A stretch of 19,445 nucleotides of DNA from Rhodocyclaceae bacterium UBA6160 (GCA_002422995.1 DIUK01000119.1:4165-23609); one strand, 5' to 3'. Shown: positions 7,382-15,020, counted from the first letter of the stretch. A program made the numbers and translations. The notes: a model not told the origin generated them from the sequence alone.

Positions 7382-8401
7382 TTAACGGGATTCGTACGAA
7401 AAGCGTCTGGCAAGTAACAGCAAGAACTGTTCGAGCAAGAAGCCCACAATACCGATGACAAAAATAGCGATCAAAATGTGCTCAACCTTCAGATTGTTCC
7501 ATTCGTCCCACACCCAAAACCCGATACCAACACCGCCGGTCAGCATTTCTGCCGCAACGATTACCAGCCAGGCCGTGCCGATGGAAAGACGTATCCCGGT
7601 GAGCATGTAAGGCAAGACAGCAGGGAAAAGAATGCGCGTGATGATCTTGTCTTCAGATAAACCCAACACCCGCGCCACATTCAGATAATCCTGCGGTACA
7701 CGTTGCACGCCTTGCGCCGTGTTCAGAATCATTGGCCAGATAGAACAGATAAAAATTGTCCAGGTTGCTGCCGGGTCCGCCCGCTTGAAAACCAGCAGTC
7801 CGATAGGCAACCAGGCCAGAGGCGAAACCGGACGCAATAGACTGATGACCGGCTCGAACATGCGATTCACAAACGTAAACCGCCCCAGGATGAATCCCAT
7901 TGGAATACCAACCAGCGCTGCAAAACCAAAGCCAACGCCAACGCGCTGCAAGGACGACAACACATTCCAGCCGATACCCTGATCGTTCGGCCCATTACTG
8001 TAAAACGGGTCGGCAAACAGCTTGGTTGCTGCCTCCCACGTGGCTATCGGACCGGGAATGGAATCGTTATTCAGTGCAACGAACGCCCACAAGCCAACCA
8101 TGATGCACAGCCCCAGCAATGGGGGCACCAGATTGCCCAGCATGACATAAACTCGACGTCCTATATTTGTCCACCAGCGCTTACCTGACCCCTGAGGTTG
8201 GCTGGCGGTCGACTTGGCGTCTGTTGACGTTTGACTTTCCTTCACAGCGGCATCTTCCGCGACTGCGGAAACCACAGTTGTCACCTCAGTCGACACCTCA
8301 GTCGACACCTCAGCCTGGGCAGATAAAGGCGATTCAGCAAGCGTTTCAGGTGCTGGCGCCATCCCCACTCCGGCGTTTTTAAATACAATCACGGCACTCA
8401 T
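7382..8401 (-). CDS. nrtB: Nitrate ABC transporter permease NrtB
   Basis: A 339-residue inner-membrane permease of the nitrate/sulfonate/taurine type. The BPD_transp_1 portion covers about 85-335, with several hydrophobic segments and the EAA-like coupling loop near GLSEDKIITRILFPAVLPY. The ATG at 8401 has a GGGAGA ribosome-binding site. The first 70 or so residues are a low-complexity Ser/Thr/Val/Ala/Glu stretch with a short repeat (EVSTEVSTEV), longer than usual for the family. It lies between nrtA (27 bp gap) and nrtD (10 bp gap), clearly one operon. Confidence 0.94.
   Translation of the reverse strand: MSAVIVFKNAGVGMAPAPETLAESPLSAQAEVSTEVSTEVTTVVSAVAEDAAVKESQTSTDAKSTASQPQGSGKRWWTNIGRRVYVMLGNLVPPLLGLCIMVGLWAFVALNNDSIPGPIATWEAATKLFADPFYSNGPNDQGIGWNVLSSLQRVGVGFGFAALVGIPMGFILGRFTFVNRMFEPVISLLRPVSPLAWLPIGLLVFKRADPAATWTIFICSIWPMILNTAQGVQRVPQDYLNVARVLGLSEDKIITRILFPAVLPYMLTGIRLSIGTAWLVIVAAEMLTGGVGIGFWVWDEWNNLKVEHILIAIFVIGIVGFLLEQFLLLLARRFSYESR
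8283..8313 (-). repeat. Short in-frame tandem repeat in the nrtB N-terminal extension
   Basis: Two exact copies of a 12-bp unit (ACCTCAGTCGAC on the plus strand) plus seven bases of a third. It encodes the EVST repeats, so gain or loss of a unit would keep the frame. Confidence 0.9.
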
Positions 8402-8428
8402 GGCATTCTCCCTATTTGGCGCAAAAAA

Positions 8429-9808
8429 TCACGCATGTATTTTGAAAGAAGCGGCGTATTTTTTAGGATCTTTTCCATCCCACACAACACCATCAATCAA
8501 TTTGCTTGTCCGCATATCGCTTTTCGGCAAGCTGGCTTTCGCAGCGACAGCCGCTTGCTTATAGATATCGGTACGATTGACCGCTTTCGCCACCGCCAGA
8601 TAATCCGGATCACTCTTGAGCAAACCCCAACGTTTGTGCTGGGTCAGGAACCACATGCCATCGGATAGATAAGGGAAATTTACAGCGCCATCGTTGTAAA
8701 ACTTCATGTGATTTTTATCATCCCAGGTTTTACCCAAGCCATTGGAATAACGCCCAAGCATGCGCTCCAGAATGACCTCCATATCGGTATTCACATAGCT
8801 CTTTTGCGCAATGGTTTCTGCTGTTAAACGACGATTTATCAACGACGCATCAATCCAGCGACCGGCATCAATAATGGCTGCCGTCATGGCACGCGCTGTG
8901 TTCGGGTTACGCTTTACCCAATCAGCTGTTGTGCCTAGCACTTTTTCCGGGTGGTCCGTCCAAATATCTTGTGTCGTGGCTGCTGTAAAACCAATCTTGT
9001 CGATAATCGCGCGGTTGTTCCATGGCTCACCCACACAAAAACCGTCCATATTGCCCACGCGCATATTGGCCACCATCTGCGGAGGCGGCACAACAATGTT
9101 TTTCACATCCTTGAACGGGTCAATGCCTTGCGCCGCAAGCCAGTAGTAAAGCCACATGGCATGCGTACCTGTGGGGAAAGTCTGCGCAAACGTGTATTCG
9201 CGCTCCTTCTTGGCGATCAGCTTGGCGAGCGATGCGCCATCAACTGCACCTTTAGCTTTTAACTGATTCGAGAGCGAGATTGCCTGACCATTGTTGTTCA
9301 GGTTCATCAGCACTGACATATCTTTTTTCGGCCCGCCAATACCCAAATGCACGCCATACACCAAGCCATACAGCACATGCGCCGCATCCAGCTCGCCGTT
9401 GACCAGTTTGTCGCGCACCGAAGCCCACGACGCCTCCTTGCTGGGAATAATCTTGATGCCGTATTTCGCATCAAACTTATTCACCGCCGCCATCACCACC
9501 GACGCGCAATCGGTGAGCGGAATAAAACCGATGCGCACCTCTTTTTTCTCTGGCGCGTCCGACCCTGCGGCCCAAGCCCCGGAACGAACACCTGGCGGCA
9601 CCATGCTCATCAAGGCAGCACCAGTCATCAATAAGGTTCCTTGACGCAAAAAGTCGCGTCGCGTACCGCCTTCTGCAACCGGCAGTATTGAGCTAGATGA
9701 CACCGCTGTTTGGGTTTCCACAGCGTTTACTGCCATATTCAGACCTGCGGTCATATCAGTCCTCAACGCGCCTGCTGCACCGGGTAACAGGTTATCTTTT
9801 TGAGTCAT
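8429..9808 (-). CDS. nrtA: Periplasmic nitrate-binding protein NrtA (Tat-exported)
   Basis: A 459-residue substrate-binding protein of the NrtA/NasF family that hands nitrate to NrtB-NrtD. A twin-arginine motif (RRDFL, 50-54) is followed by a hydrophobic stretch and an AWA-type cleavage site near residue 81, so it is exported folded by the Tat system. The mature part opens with VRIGFIPLTDCASVVMA, typical of the family. The n-region before the twin arginine is unusually long, about 49 residues. The ATG at 9808 has GGAG 6 nt upstream; the reading from 9844 lacks a good site. It is the first gene of the nrt operon and lies 55 bp after the U tract of an attenuator under NasT control. Confidence 0.95.
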   Translation of the reverse strand: MTQKDNLLPGAAGALRTDMTAGLNMAVNAVETQTAVSSSSILPVAEGGTRRDFLRQGTLLMTGAALMSMVPPGVRSGAWAAGSDAPEKKEVRIGFIPLTDCASVVMAAVNKFDAKYGIKIIPSKEASWASVRDKLVNGELDAAHVLYGLVYGVHLGIGGPKKDMSVLMNLNNNGQAISLSNQLKAKGAVDGASLAKLIAKKEREYTFAQTFPTGTHAMWLYYWLAAQGIDPFKDVKNIVVPPPQMVANMRVGNMDGFCVGEPWNNRAIIDKIGFTAATTQDIWTDHPEKVLGTTADWVKRNPNTARAMTAAIIDAGRWIDASLINRRLTAETIAQKSYVNTDMEVILERMLGRYSNGLGKTWDDKNHMKFYNDGAVNFPYLSDGMWFLTQHKRWGLLKSDPDYLAVAKAVNRTDIYKQAAVAAKASLPKSDMRTSKLIDGVVWDGKDPKKYAASFKIHA

Positions 9809-9859
9809 TGCAATCTCCAAAGTTAAGAAATACCGCTTACACACGAATCAAAAACACAT

Positions 9860-9926
9860 AAAAAAACGGCATCCGTTTCATCCACGCACAAAAAATAATC
9901 GCGCTGGCAAATGAAACAGACACCGT
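9860..9926 (-). terminator. Intrinsic terminator (attenuator) in the nrtA leader
   Basis: In the transcript the arm at 9926-9911 (ACGGTGTCTGTTTCAT) pairs with the arm at 9881-9866 (ATGAAACGGATGCCGT) over 16 continuous pairs, including three G-U. Seven U residues (9866-9860) follow. The 29-nt loop can form a further inner stem (CCAGCGC against GCGTGG with one bulge). The 5' arm overlaps ANTAR hairpin P2, so the two structures exclude each other. Confidence 0.88.
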
Positions 9927-9959
9927 TGTCTTTGAGGTCTAACCGCCGTTGATCAGACC
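9918..9959 (-). promoter_or_regulatory. ANTAR-protein target: tandem hexaloop hairpins P1 and P2 (NasT antiterminator)
   Basis: P1: GGTCTGATC (9959-9951) and GGTTAGACC (9944-9936) pair over nine positions, including two G-U, around hexaloop AACGGC (9950-9945). A four-base linker (TCAA) follows. P2: AGAC (9931-9928) pairs with GTCT (9921-9918) around hexaloop AACGGT. Both loops have A at position 1 and G at position 4, the known ANTAR recognition rule. Protein binding would stabilise P2, which sequesters the 5' arm of the terminator and lets transcription continue into nrtA. P1 begins a few bases after the predicted sigma-54 start, so the leader contains little else. Confidence 0.9.
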
Positions 9960-9973
9960 AATGAATAGCAATT

Positions 9974-9989
9974 AGCAATCAGCGTGCCA
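9974..9989 (-). promoter_or_regulatory. Sigma-54 (-24/-12) promoter of the nrtABD-porin operon
   Basis: The minus strand reads TGGCACGCTGATTGCT, a full match to TGGCAC-N5-TTGCW. The predicted start is near 9962-9963, about 3 nt before hairpin P1 and 155 nt before the nrtA ATG. Confidence 0.88.
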
Positions 9990-10016
9990 GAAATTCAAAC
10001 TCAGTCGGCAAGCCTT

Positions 10017-10069
10017 GTTATGACTGCAATAAAAATATCAACTGTGAAATGTCGGCGCTGGCGGGACGG
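10017..10069. promoter_or_regulatory. Conserved spaced motif shared with the transporter promoter (copy 2)
   Basis: GTTATGACT (10017-10025), 25 unlike bases, GTCGGCGCTGGC (10051-10062), three bases, ACGG (10066-10069). This is identical in parts and spacing to the copy at 5032-5084. It starts 28 bp upstream of the -24 element here and 18 bp upstream there, so the two copies differ by about one helical turn. Confidence 0.6.
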
Positions 10070-10095
10070 CGTTAAATACCAACCACGATTAAAAT

Positions 10096-10115
10096 GCTGC
10101 ACCGCAATGAGGCAA
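10096..10115. promoter_or_regulatory. NtrC-like enhancer element (nrt operon)
   Basis: GCTGCACCGCAAT is identical to the string at 5099-5111. It contains half-site GCAC (10099-10102), seven bases, then AGGC (10110-10113), a degenerate second half. It is about 110 bp upstream of the -24 element. It is weaker than the nirB site and may need a second copy that I do not see. Confidence 0.4.
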
Positions 10116-10180
10116 ATTCAACCCTAAACCAGCGCACATGCACACAAATAATGCACAAGGGTCGCCGAAGTCCCTAAAAG

Positions 10181-10250
10181 GCTCAGCCGATCAAAGTAAT
10201 AACTTTGCCATGGCTAACAGCTCATCAGCCACCTTGGCCATCGGCTGAGC
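10181..10250. repeat. 11-bp inverted repeat around the nasT stop codon
   Basis: GCTCAGCCGAT (10181-10191) and its exact complement ATCGGCTGAGC (10240-10250), 48 bp apart. A smaller stem (TGGCT/AGCCA, 10211-10231) nests inside. In the mRNA the outer stem ends just past the stop codon and is followed by CUUUU, so it may mark or protect the nasT 3' end. It is not a canonical terminator. Confidence 0.4.
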
Positions 10251-10766
10251 GCGCTCCATGGACAACTTACGCAAAGCAGCATAAGCCGCCTCTTCATCCA
10301 AGCCACGCGCTTTCATCAACAACCCCTTGGCTTGCTCCAGAACTTTGCGATCAGAGAGCTTTTGCTGGGCATCTGCCACGGCTTGTTTCAGGATTTGATG
10401 TTCCTCAAACCGCGCAACCGCCACAGCGATAATTTGCTTGATCCTTGCCATATCGAGGTTATCCACAATATAAGCAGAAACACCCGCACGAAAGGCAGCG
10501 CGCATGATGTCACTATTATCTTCATGCGTAAACATAATGACTGGACGGGGCATATCACGCGACATCACCGCCAGATTTTCCAGCGTATCACGCGAAGGGG
10601 AGTCCGTTTCGATCAACACAATGTCCGGCTTGAGCGCTTCCATTTGCGCCGTTAAATCATGGATAGACGAGCGTACAGCCGCCACTCTATGGCCTGCGGC
10701 ATTCAAGCTGGCACTGAGCTCTTCTGCTCGAGAATGCGATTCGTCAATGATAAGTACGTGTAGCAT
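10191..10766 (-). CDS. nasT: ANTAR-domain response regulator NasT (nitrate-responsive antiterminator)
   Basis: A 191-residue cytoplasmic protein. Residues 1-120 are a receiver-like domain (start MLHVLIIDE). The residue at the usual phospho-aspartate position appears to be Glu53 (DIVLIETDSP), and T80 fits the switch position. A helical linker leads to a C-terminal ANTAR RNA-binding domain (about 128-188; VLEQAKGLLMKARGLDEEAAYAALRK). The family binds paired hexaloop hairpins in leader RNA and prevents termination. Such a leader lies directly downstream, before nrtA. In known systems a nitrate-binding sensor, NasS, holds NasT inactive; no nasS is adjacent. I chose the ATG at 10766; a TTG at 10772 would add two residues. 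Neither has a strong ribosome-binding site. Confidence 0.93.
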   Translation of the reverse strand: MLHVLIIDESHSRAEELSASLNAAGHRVAAVRSSIHDLTAQMEALKPDIVLIETDSPSRDTLENLAVMSRDMPRPVIMFTHEDNSDIMRAAFRAGVSAYIVDNLDMARIKQIIAVAVARFEEHQILKQAVADAQQKLSDRKVLEQAKGLLMKARGLDEEAAYAALRKLSMERAQPMAKVADELLAMAKLLL

Positions 10767-10794
10767 AATCAAGACAATGCAAAAGCCATGCCTT

Positions 10795-10823
10795 ATTACT
10801 TACTGCCCGCACGCTCAGGGCAA
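10795..10823 (-). promoter_or_regulatory. Possible sigma-70 promoter of nasT
   Basis: On the minus strand, TTGCCC and AGTAAT are separated by 17 bases, each matching four of six consensus positions. The predicted start is near 10788, just upstream of nasT. A 6-bp stem (CGCTCA/TGAGCG, 10812-10832) overlaps the -35. Read-through from bepA is the alternative. Confidence 0.3.
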
Positions 10824-10861
10824 ACTTGAGCGCTCTTGCCGAAATACCTCGACTAAAAAAT

Positions 10862-12322
10862 CTAGTTGATTTTGGCGAGTTTTTTTTCTTCTTCCAATCG
10901 AGCCCTAAACTCTCGCAGGCGAGCATCTACCTGGGATTGTTCATAAAAACTCCCATCGCCCGCTTTTTGGGCAAACTCCAGTTGGCTAATGGCTTCGCCC
11001 AACCGGCCACTCAGGGCATACGCCTCGGCTTGTGCGCGATGCTGTTGCAGGCGTCGCCCCAGCATTGCATAGGTTTTCGCCTGCAAGGTGTGTGCATTTG
11101 CATCGCTGCTATGGCTTAATAAATCATCTTCAGTGATTCGCAACGCTTCTTTTGCCTGGCCCGAGGCAAGCAGCGCATCCACCAGCGCATAAACAACAGC
11201 ACGCTCCTTGGGATAACTGACATATGCCTTGCGCAAAATAGCCACTGCGCCAGGTGCGTCGTTTTGCTTCATGCGCAACGCTGCGGCCAGGGTTAAAAAC
11301 AAGGATGACTCAACTTTTAACTGGCGTATTGTCGCCAATGATTTTTCTGCCATTACCAAATTGCCTGCGCGCAAATAGCTTTGACTCAACCCGTAGTGCA
11401 CGGCGGCCACGTTGCCTGTGTACGTTTTATTTTTCAGCTGCGTATCAAAGTAGATAATGGCGTCTTGTGCAGCACCTTCCTGGGCACGCAATTTGGCACG
11501 GATTAACTGAAATTCGAGCGAGTCCGCTACTTGTTTGTAGGGCCTCCCCTGAATGCGATTGCCAATGTCGGCCAAGCGCTCCGTGGTCAGTGGGTGGGTG
11601 CGCAGATAACCCGGGGTGTTGTTGTCATAGAGCCGACCATATTTTTGCAAGCGTTCAAAAAAAGATTCCATGCCGCGCACATCAAACCCAGCGCGCTCAA
11701 GCAAGCTCAACCCAAGCCGATCTGCCTCGCGTTCAAAATCTCGCGTGTAGTTCAATTGATTCTGAATATTCACCGCTTGACCTGCGGTTGCCGCGCCAAT
11801 AGCCAGATCAGGATTGCTTTGGGCTGCAAGTACGGCGACAACCAAGGCGGCAATACTGGCAATTTGCCCCTGGCCTGCTTTGTTAATCATGCGGGCTTGA
11901 TGGTGCTGGGTCACGTGTGATATTTCATGCGCCATAACAGACGCTAACTCAGATTCTGATTCTGCAGCCAAAATCAAACCCGTATGCACGCCGATCACAC
12001 CGCCAGGCACAGCAAACGCATTGAGCATCGGGTCGCGCAAAGCGAATAACTCAACATTCAAACGTGCTTCATCACTTTGAGCAGCTAACCGATTACCCAG
12101 GCGAAGAAGGTAGGCATTCACTTCCGCATCACCAAGCCATGCCGGGTCACGGCGAATTTCATTCAACACCTGTTCGCCGATACGCTTCTCCAGCGCAGGG
12201 GACATATCCGCTTGTGCGACATCGCCCAGGTCAGGCAATTCATTTGCCAATACAGCGGGCGTTAAAGCGGTGGATAACGCACAAGCCAAAAATAAATAAA
12301 GGGGCAGCAATCGTGGTTTCAT
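10862..12322 (-). CDS. bepA: Periplasmic M48 metalloprotease / TPR chaperone BepA
   Basis: A 486-residue exported protein, close to the usual length of E. coli BepA (formerly YfgC). The family assists or degrades outer-membrane proteins such as LptD at the BAM complex. The signal peptide ends near TPAVLA (residues 21-26). The zinc motif is HEISH (132-136), with the third ligand probably E199 (FEREADRLG). H243 (RTHPLTTERL) fits the regulatory 'histidine switch' of the family. The C-terminal half (about 265-486) is alpha-helical with TPR-like repeats. The start at 12322 is the only one that leaves the signal peptide intact. It diverges from moaC across 59 bp and lies 95 bp upstream of nasT on the same strand, with no functional link apparent. 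Confidence 0.94.
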   Translation of the reverse strand: MKPRLLPLYLFLACALSTALTPAVLANELPDLGDVAQADMSPALEKRIGEQVLNEIRRDPAWLGDAEVNAYLLRLGNRLAAQSDEARLNVELFALRDPMLNAFAVPGGVIGVHTGLILAAESESELASVMAHEISHVTQHHQARMINKAGQGQIASIAALVVAVLAAQSNPDLAIGAATAGQAVNIQNQLNYTRDFEREADRLGLSLLERAGFDVRGMESFFERLQKYGRLYDNNTPGYLRTHPLTTERLADIGNRIQGRPYKQVADSLEFQLIRAKLRAQEGAAQDAIIYFDTQLKNKTYTGNVAAVHYGLSQSYLRAGNLVMAEKSLATIRQLKVESSLFLTLAAALRMKQNDAPGAVAILRKAYVSYPKERAVVYALVDALLASGQAKEALRITEDDLLSHSSDANAHTLQAKTYAMLGRRLQQHRAQAEAYALSGRLGEAISQLEFAQKAGDGSFYEQSQVDARLREFRARLEEEKKLAKIN

Positions 12323-12381
12323 ACCGTTATGATAGCGGGTCAGCGCCCATTGCTAGACAATCCATTGTGACAAGATATTTC

Positions 12382-12891
12382 ATGCCGCCAAATCAAAAAC
12401 CCAGTAATCCCCTCACACATTTTGACGCCGCCGGCCAAGCGCATATGGTGGATATCTCGCCGAAGCCCGACACGCAACGCCGGGCTCATGCACGTGGCAG
12501 TATTGTTATGGCGCCTGCCACTTTTTCCCTGGTCAGTGAAGGTTCTGCCAAAAAAGGCGATGTGCTGGGCATAGCCCGCATTGCCGCTATCCAGGCCAGC
12601 AAAGCCACCTCATCGTTAATTCCGCTATGCCACCCCATTGCCCTCACCCGCGTCACCGTAGAATTCACGCTAGATGTTGAATCTCATCGCATCACGATCG
12701 ATGTCCGCGCAGAGACTTTTGGCCGCACCGGGGTTGAAATGGAAGCACTGACCGCAGCATCGGTCGGTTTGCTTACCATTTACGATATGTGCAAAGCCGC
12801 TGATCGCGGCATGGTGATTGAAAGCATTCGCCTGATTGAAAAATCAGGGGGTGCATCCGGTCATTGGCAAGCGACTGCGCTTCACCCTTGA
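12382..12891 (+). CDS. moaC: Cyclic pyranopterin monophosphate synthase MoaC
   Basis: A 169-residue enzyme of molybdenum cofactor synthesis. It converts 3',8-cyclo-7,8-dihydro-GTP, made by MoaA, to cyclic pyranopterin monophosphate. Family landmarks: HFDAAGQAHMVDIS (13-26), IPLCHP (80-85), TGVEMEALTAAS (116-127) and the catalytic TIYDMCKA with D135 and K138. The ATG at 12382 gives a normal N-terminus; upstream in-frame codons overlap bepA antisense and have no family similarity. The ribosome-binding site is weak. The product is needed by molybdoenzymes such as the nitrate reductase expected beside nirB, but this copy stands alone. Confidence 0.96.
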   Translation: MPPNQKPSNPLTHFDAAGQAHMVDISPKPDTQRRAHARGSIVMAPATFSLVSEGSAKKGDVLGIARIAAIQASKATSSLIPLCHPIALTRVTVEFTLDVESHRITIDVRAETFGRTGVEMEALTAASVGLLTIYDMCKAADRGMVIESIRLIEKSGGASGHWQATALHP

Positions 12892-13039
12892 ATAAACGAG
12901 GCATCGCTTGCTCACTTGAGCACTCGCTTGCCTATTCATTACCTATTCATTTGCCAAGCAGCTGAACCAAGTACAACCCAACTAATCGAAGCTACGTCAG
13001 CAGATTCACCCAAATCAAAATTTTCAACACTAAAAAATC

Positions 13040-14113
13040 ATGACTTTTTCCAACACCCCTGCATCCACCTCGCGCGCCATTGCCCTGTGGTTATTTGCCT
13101 GCTGTGCCATGGTATTCGTCACGCTCATTATTGGCGGCATGACGCGACTGACACACGCAGGACTCTCCATTGTGGAATGGCAGCCACTGGTTGGCGCCCT
13201 GCCGCCACTCAATGCGGCAGACTGGCAAACATTGTTCGCTAAATATCAGCTCACGCCAGAGTTTCGTTTGCGCAATCACGATATGGATTTAGCGGGCTTT
13301 CAATATATTTTCTGGTGGGAATGGGCGCATCGGTTATCAGGCCGCCTGATCGGGCTGGTTTTTTTTGTACCTTATGTCTGGTTCATTGTGCGCGGACAAC
13401 TACGCGGCAAACTCGCTTGGCAGGTGTTAGGCTTTTTTGTGCTCGGCGGCCTGCAGGGCGCCATGGGCTGGTACATGGTCAAAAGCGGTTTAGTGGATGA
13501 CCCGCGAGTCTCATCCTATCGGCTTGCCGCGCATCTCGGGCTGGCATTTTTACTCTTTGGCGGTATGTTCTGGACAGCACTTGGCGTATTACAACCCCGC
13601 CACGCCGTCTCACCAGCGCCGACATTTACACCGACCTTTGCCGGGCAAGCCAACGTCAGCCGTTTCACACGCAGACTAGGCGCCGTGCTGATCGCCCTCG
13701 TCTTTGTCATGGTGCTCTCGGGCGCCTTGGTGGCAGGTATTCATGCCGGGCTGGCTTACAACACCTTCCCGCTGATGAATGGCTACATCATGCCACCAGA
13801 GACTTTTCAACTGCAGCCTCTATGGCATAACTTTGTGCACAACATGGCGACTGTTCAGTTCAATCACCGCACCATCGCCTGGATATTGATGGCGCTCATC
13901 CCCTGGTTTGTCTGGCGTGTCAGAAAAGAATCTCCTGCCTGCCATACTCTCGGGCTGGTACTGCTGCTTTGGTTGGCCGTACAAGTCAGCCTGGGAATTA
14001 GCACTCTACTGCTCCGCGTACCGGTACATTTAGCGGCCACGCATCAAGCCGGAGCGATGGTTCTTTTTGCGCTAGTGCTCTGGATAAATCACGCCATTCG
14101 ACGAAAAAATTAA
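13040..14113 (+). CDS. cox15: Heme A synthase, Cox15/CtaA family
   Basis: A 357-residue inner-membrane enzyme that oxidises the C8 methyl of heme O to a formyl group, giving heme A for aa3-type cytochrome oxidases. It has about eight hydrophobic segments. The conserved start MVFVTLIIGGMTRLTHAGLS is followed by EW, and the likely heme-ligand histidines lie in EWAHRLSGR, AAHLGLA, FNHRTIAW and ATHQAGAM. This long form is the alphaproteobacterial/mitochondrial Cox15 type. It is isolated from other oxidase assembly genes. The 148 bp before it shows no clear promoter, and no strong ribosome-binding site precedes the ATG. Confidence 0.95.
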   Translation: MTFSNTPASTSRAIALWLFACCAMVFVTLIIGGMTRLTHAGLSIVEWQPLVGALPPLNAADWQTLFAKYQLTPEFRLRNHDMDLAGFQYIFWWEWAHRLSGRLIGLVFFVPYVWFIVRGQLRGKLAWQVLGFFVLGGLQGAMGWYMVKSGLVDDPRVSSYRLAAHLGLAFLLFGGMFWTALGVLQPRHAVSPAPTFTPTFAGQANVSRFTRRLGAVLIALVFVMVLSGALVAGIHAGLAYNTFPLMNGYIMPPETFQLQPLWHNFVHNMATVQFNHRTIAWILMALIPWFVWRVRKESPACHTLGLVLLLWLAVQVSLGISTLLLRVPVHLAATHQAGAMVLFALVLWINHAIRRKN

Positions 14114-14195
14114 ACCACGTTAGCGCAAATGTTTTAAAAATATAAAGAAATACACACCATTTCCTGGCAACTCCTGCCAAATGCACAGCCAAGGC

Positions 14196-14762
14196 TCACT
14201 CGTAACGAATTTCGATGACATCCAGCTCGCGCACCCCCCCGGGACTGTCAAAGCGCACTTGATCACCCTCACGGGCCTTCAGTAGCGCGCGCGCCAAGGG
14301 TGAAATCCAGCTAATCAAGCCCGCACTGGGATTCGCCTCATCAATACCGACAATTTTATAACTCACCTCACACCCGCTTGAATCACACACCACGACAGTC
14401 GCCGCAAAAAACACCTGCTCCCGATTTTCTTGCGCTGCAGGGTCTACCACCACAGCCGTTTCCAAGCGTTTGCTCAAAAACCGAATCCGCCGATCAATCT
14501 CGCGCAAGCGCTTTTTGCCATAAATGTAATCCCCATTTTCTGACCGATCCCCGTTGCCAGCTGCCCACGATACCACTTGCACCAAGCTTGGCCGCTCGAC
14601 CTTAACCAACTGTTCAAACTCAGCCCGCAACACAGCATGTCCGCCAACCGTCATGTAATTCTTGATCCCAACCGGTAGCTGGTGCTCATCCTCAGCATCG
14701 CCCTCTGCATCATTCTCTACCTCATCGGCACCATGCGATTCACTCACAAATGCTTTACTCAT
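14196..14762 (-). CDS. greB: Transcript cleavage factor GreB, with acidic N-terminal tail
   Basis: A 188-residue RNA polymerase secondary-channel factor that rescues backtracked complexes by stimulating RNA cleavage. After a 37-residue lead comes the coiled-coil domain, with the tip motif GDRSENGDY carrying the acidic residues that hold Mg2+ and the GreB-type KKRLREIDRRIRFL. The C-terminal FKBP-like domain (about 112-188) includes ISWISPLARALLKAREGD. The ATG at 14762 has GAGG 6 nt upstream; four more residues would be added from 14774. The lead contains a run of Asp and Glu (about 12-28) not found in E. coli GreB. Convergent with cox15, with 82 bp of AT-rich DNA between them. Confidence 0.93.
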   Translation of the reverse strand: MSKAFVSESHGADEVENDAEGDAEDEHQLPVGIKNYMTVGGHAVLRAEFEQLVKVERPSLVQVVSWAAGNGDRSENGDYIYGKKRLREIDRRIRFLSKRLETAVVVDPAAQENREQVFFAATVVVCDSSGCEVSYKIVGIDEANPSAGLISWISPLARALLKAREGDQVRFDSPGGVRELDVIEIRYE

Positions 14763-15020
14763 GCTTATCCTCATTCTTTGACTGACTACGCCTCTTGGCA
14801 GGCACCCTCAGCACTTTTGATGGCTCATGGTCGCCAGGTTGATTTTATCCAGTGCATATCCCGACAAGCAACACAACCAAAAACAAGCGCAACGGACACC
14901 CCTAATTCCTACCTTTATCACTGATAGAGCGGACTTCCACAAAAGTTCAAGCAGAAATAGCCAACGATACCGCCGTAGTTTCTCGCAATAAAGTCCACGC
15001 CTAACCGCTACTATTTAGGC

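Noticed and set aside
12064..12381. Long in-frame extension upstream of moaC
   Set aside because: It is antisense to bepA and lacks family similarity. The MoaC N-terminus is complete from the ATG at 12382.
12345..12384. TTGCTA/GATATT as a moaC promoter, and the ACAAT-CC-ATTGT dyad as an operator
   Set aside because: The -10 would lie directly against the start codon, and the 5-bp dyad is too short to be meaningful.
14935..15020. Possible sigma-28 (FliA) promoter upstream of fliT
   Set aside because: AAAAGTTC and TAAAGTCC resemble the -35, but no GCCGATAA-like -10 lies at the required spacing.
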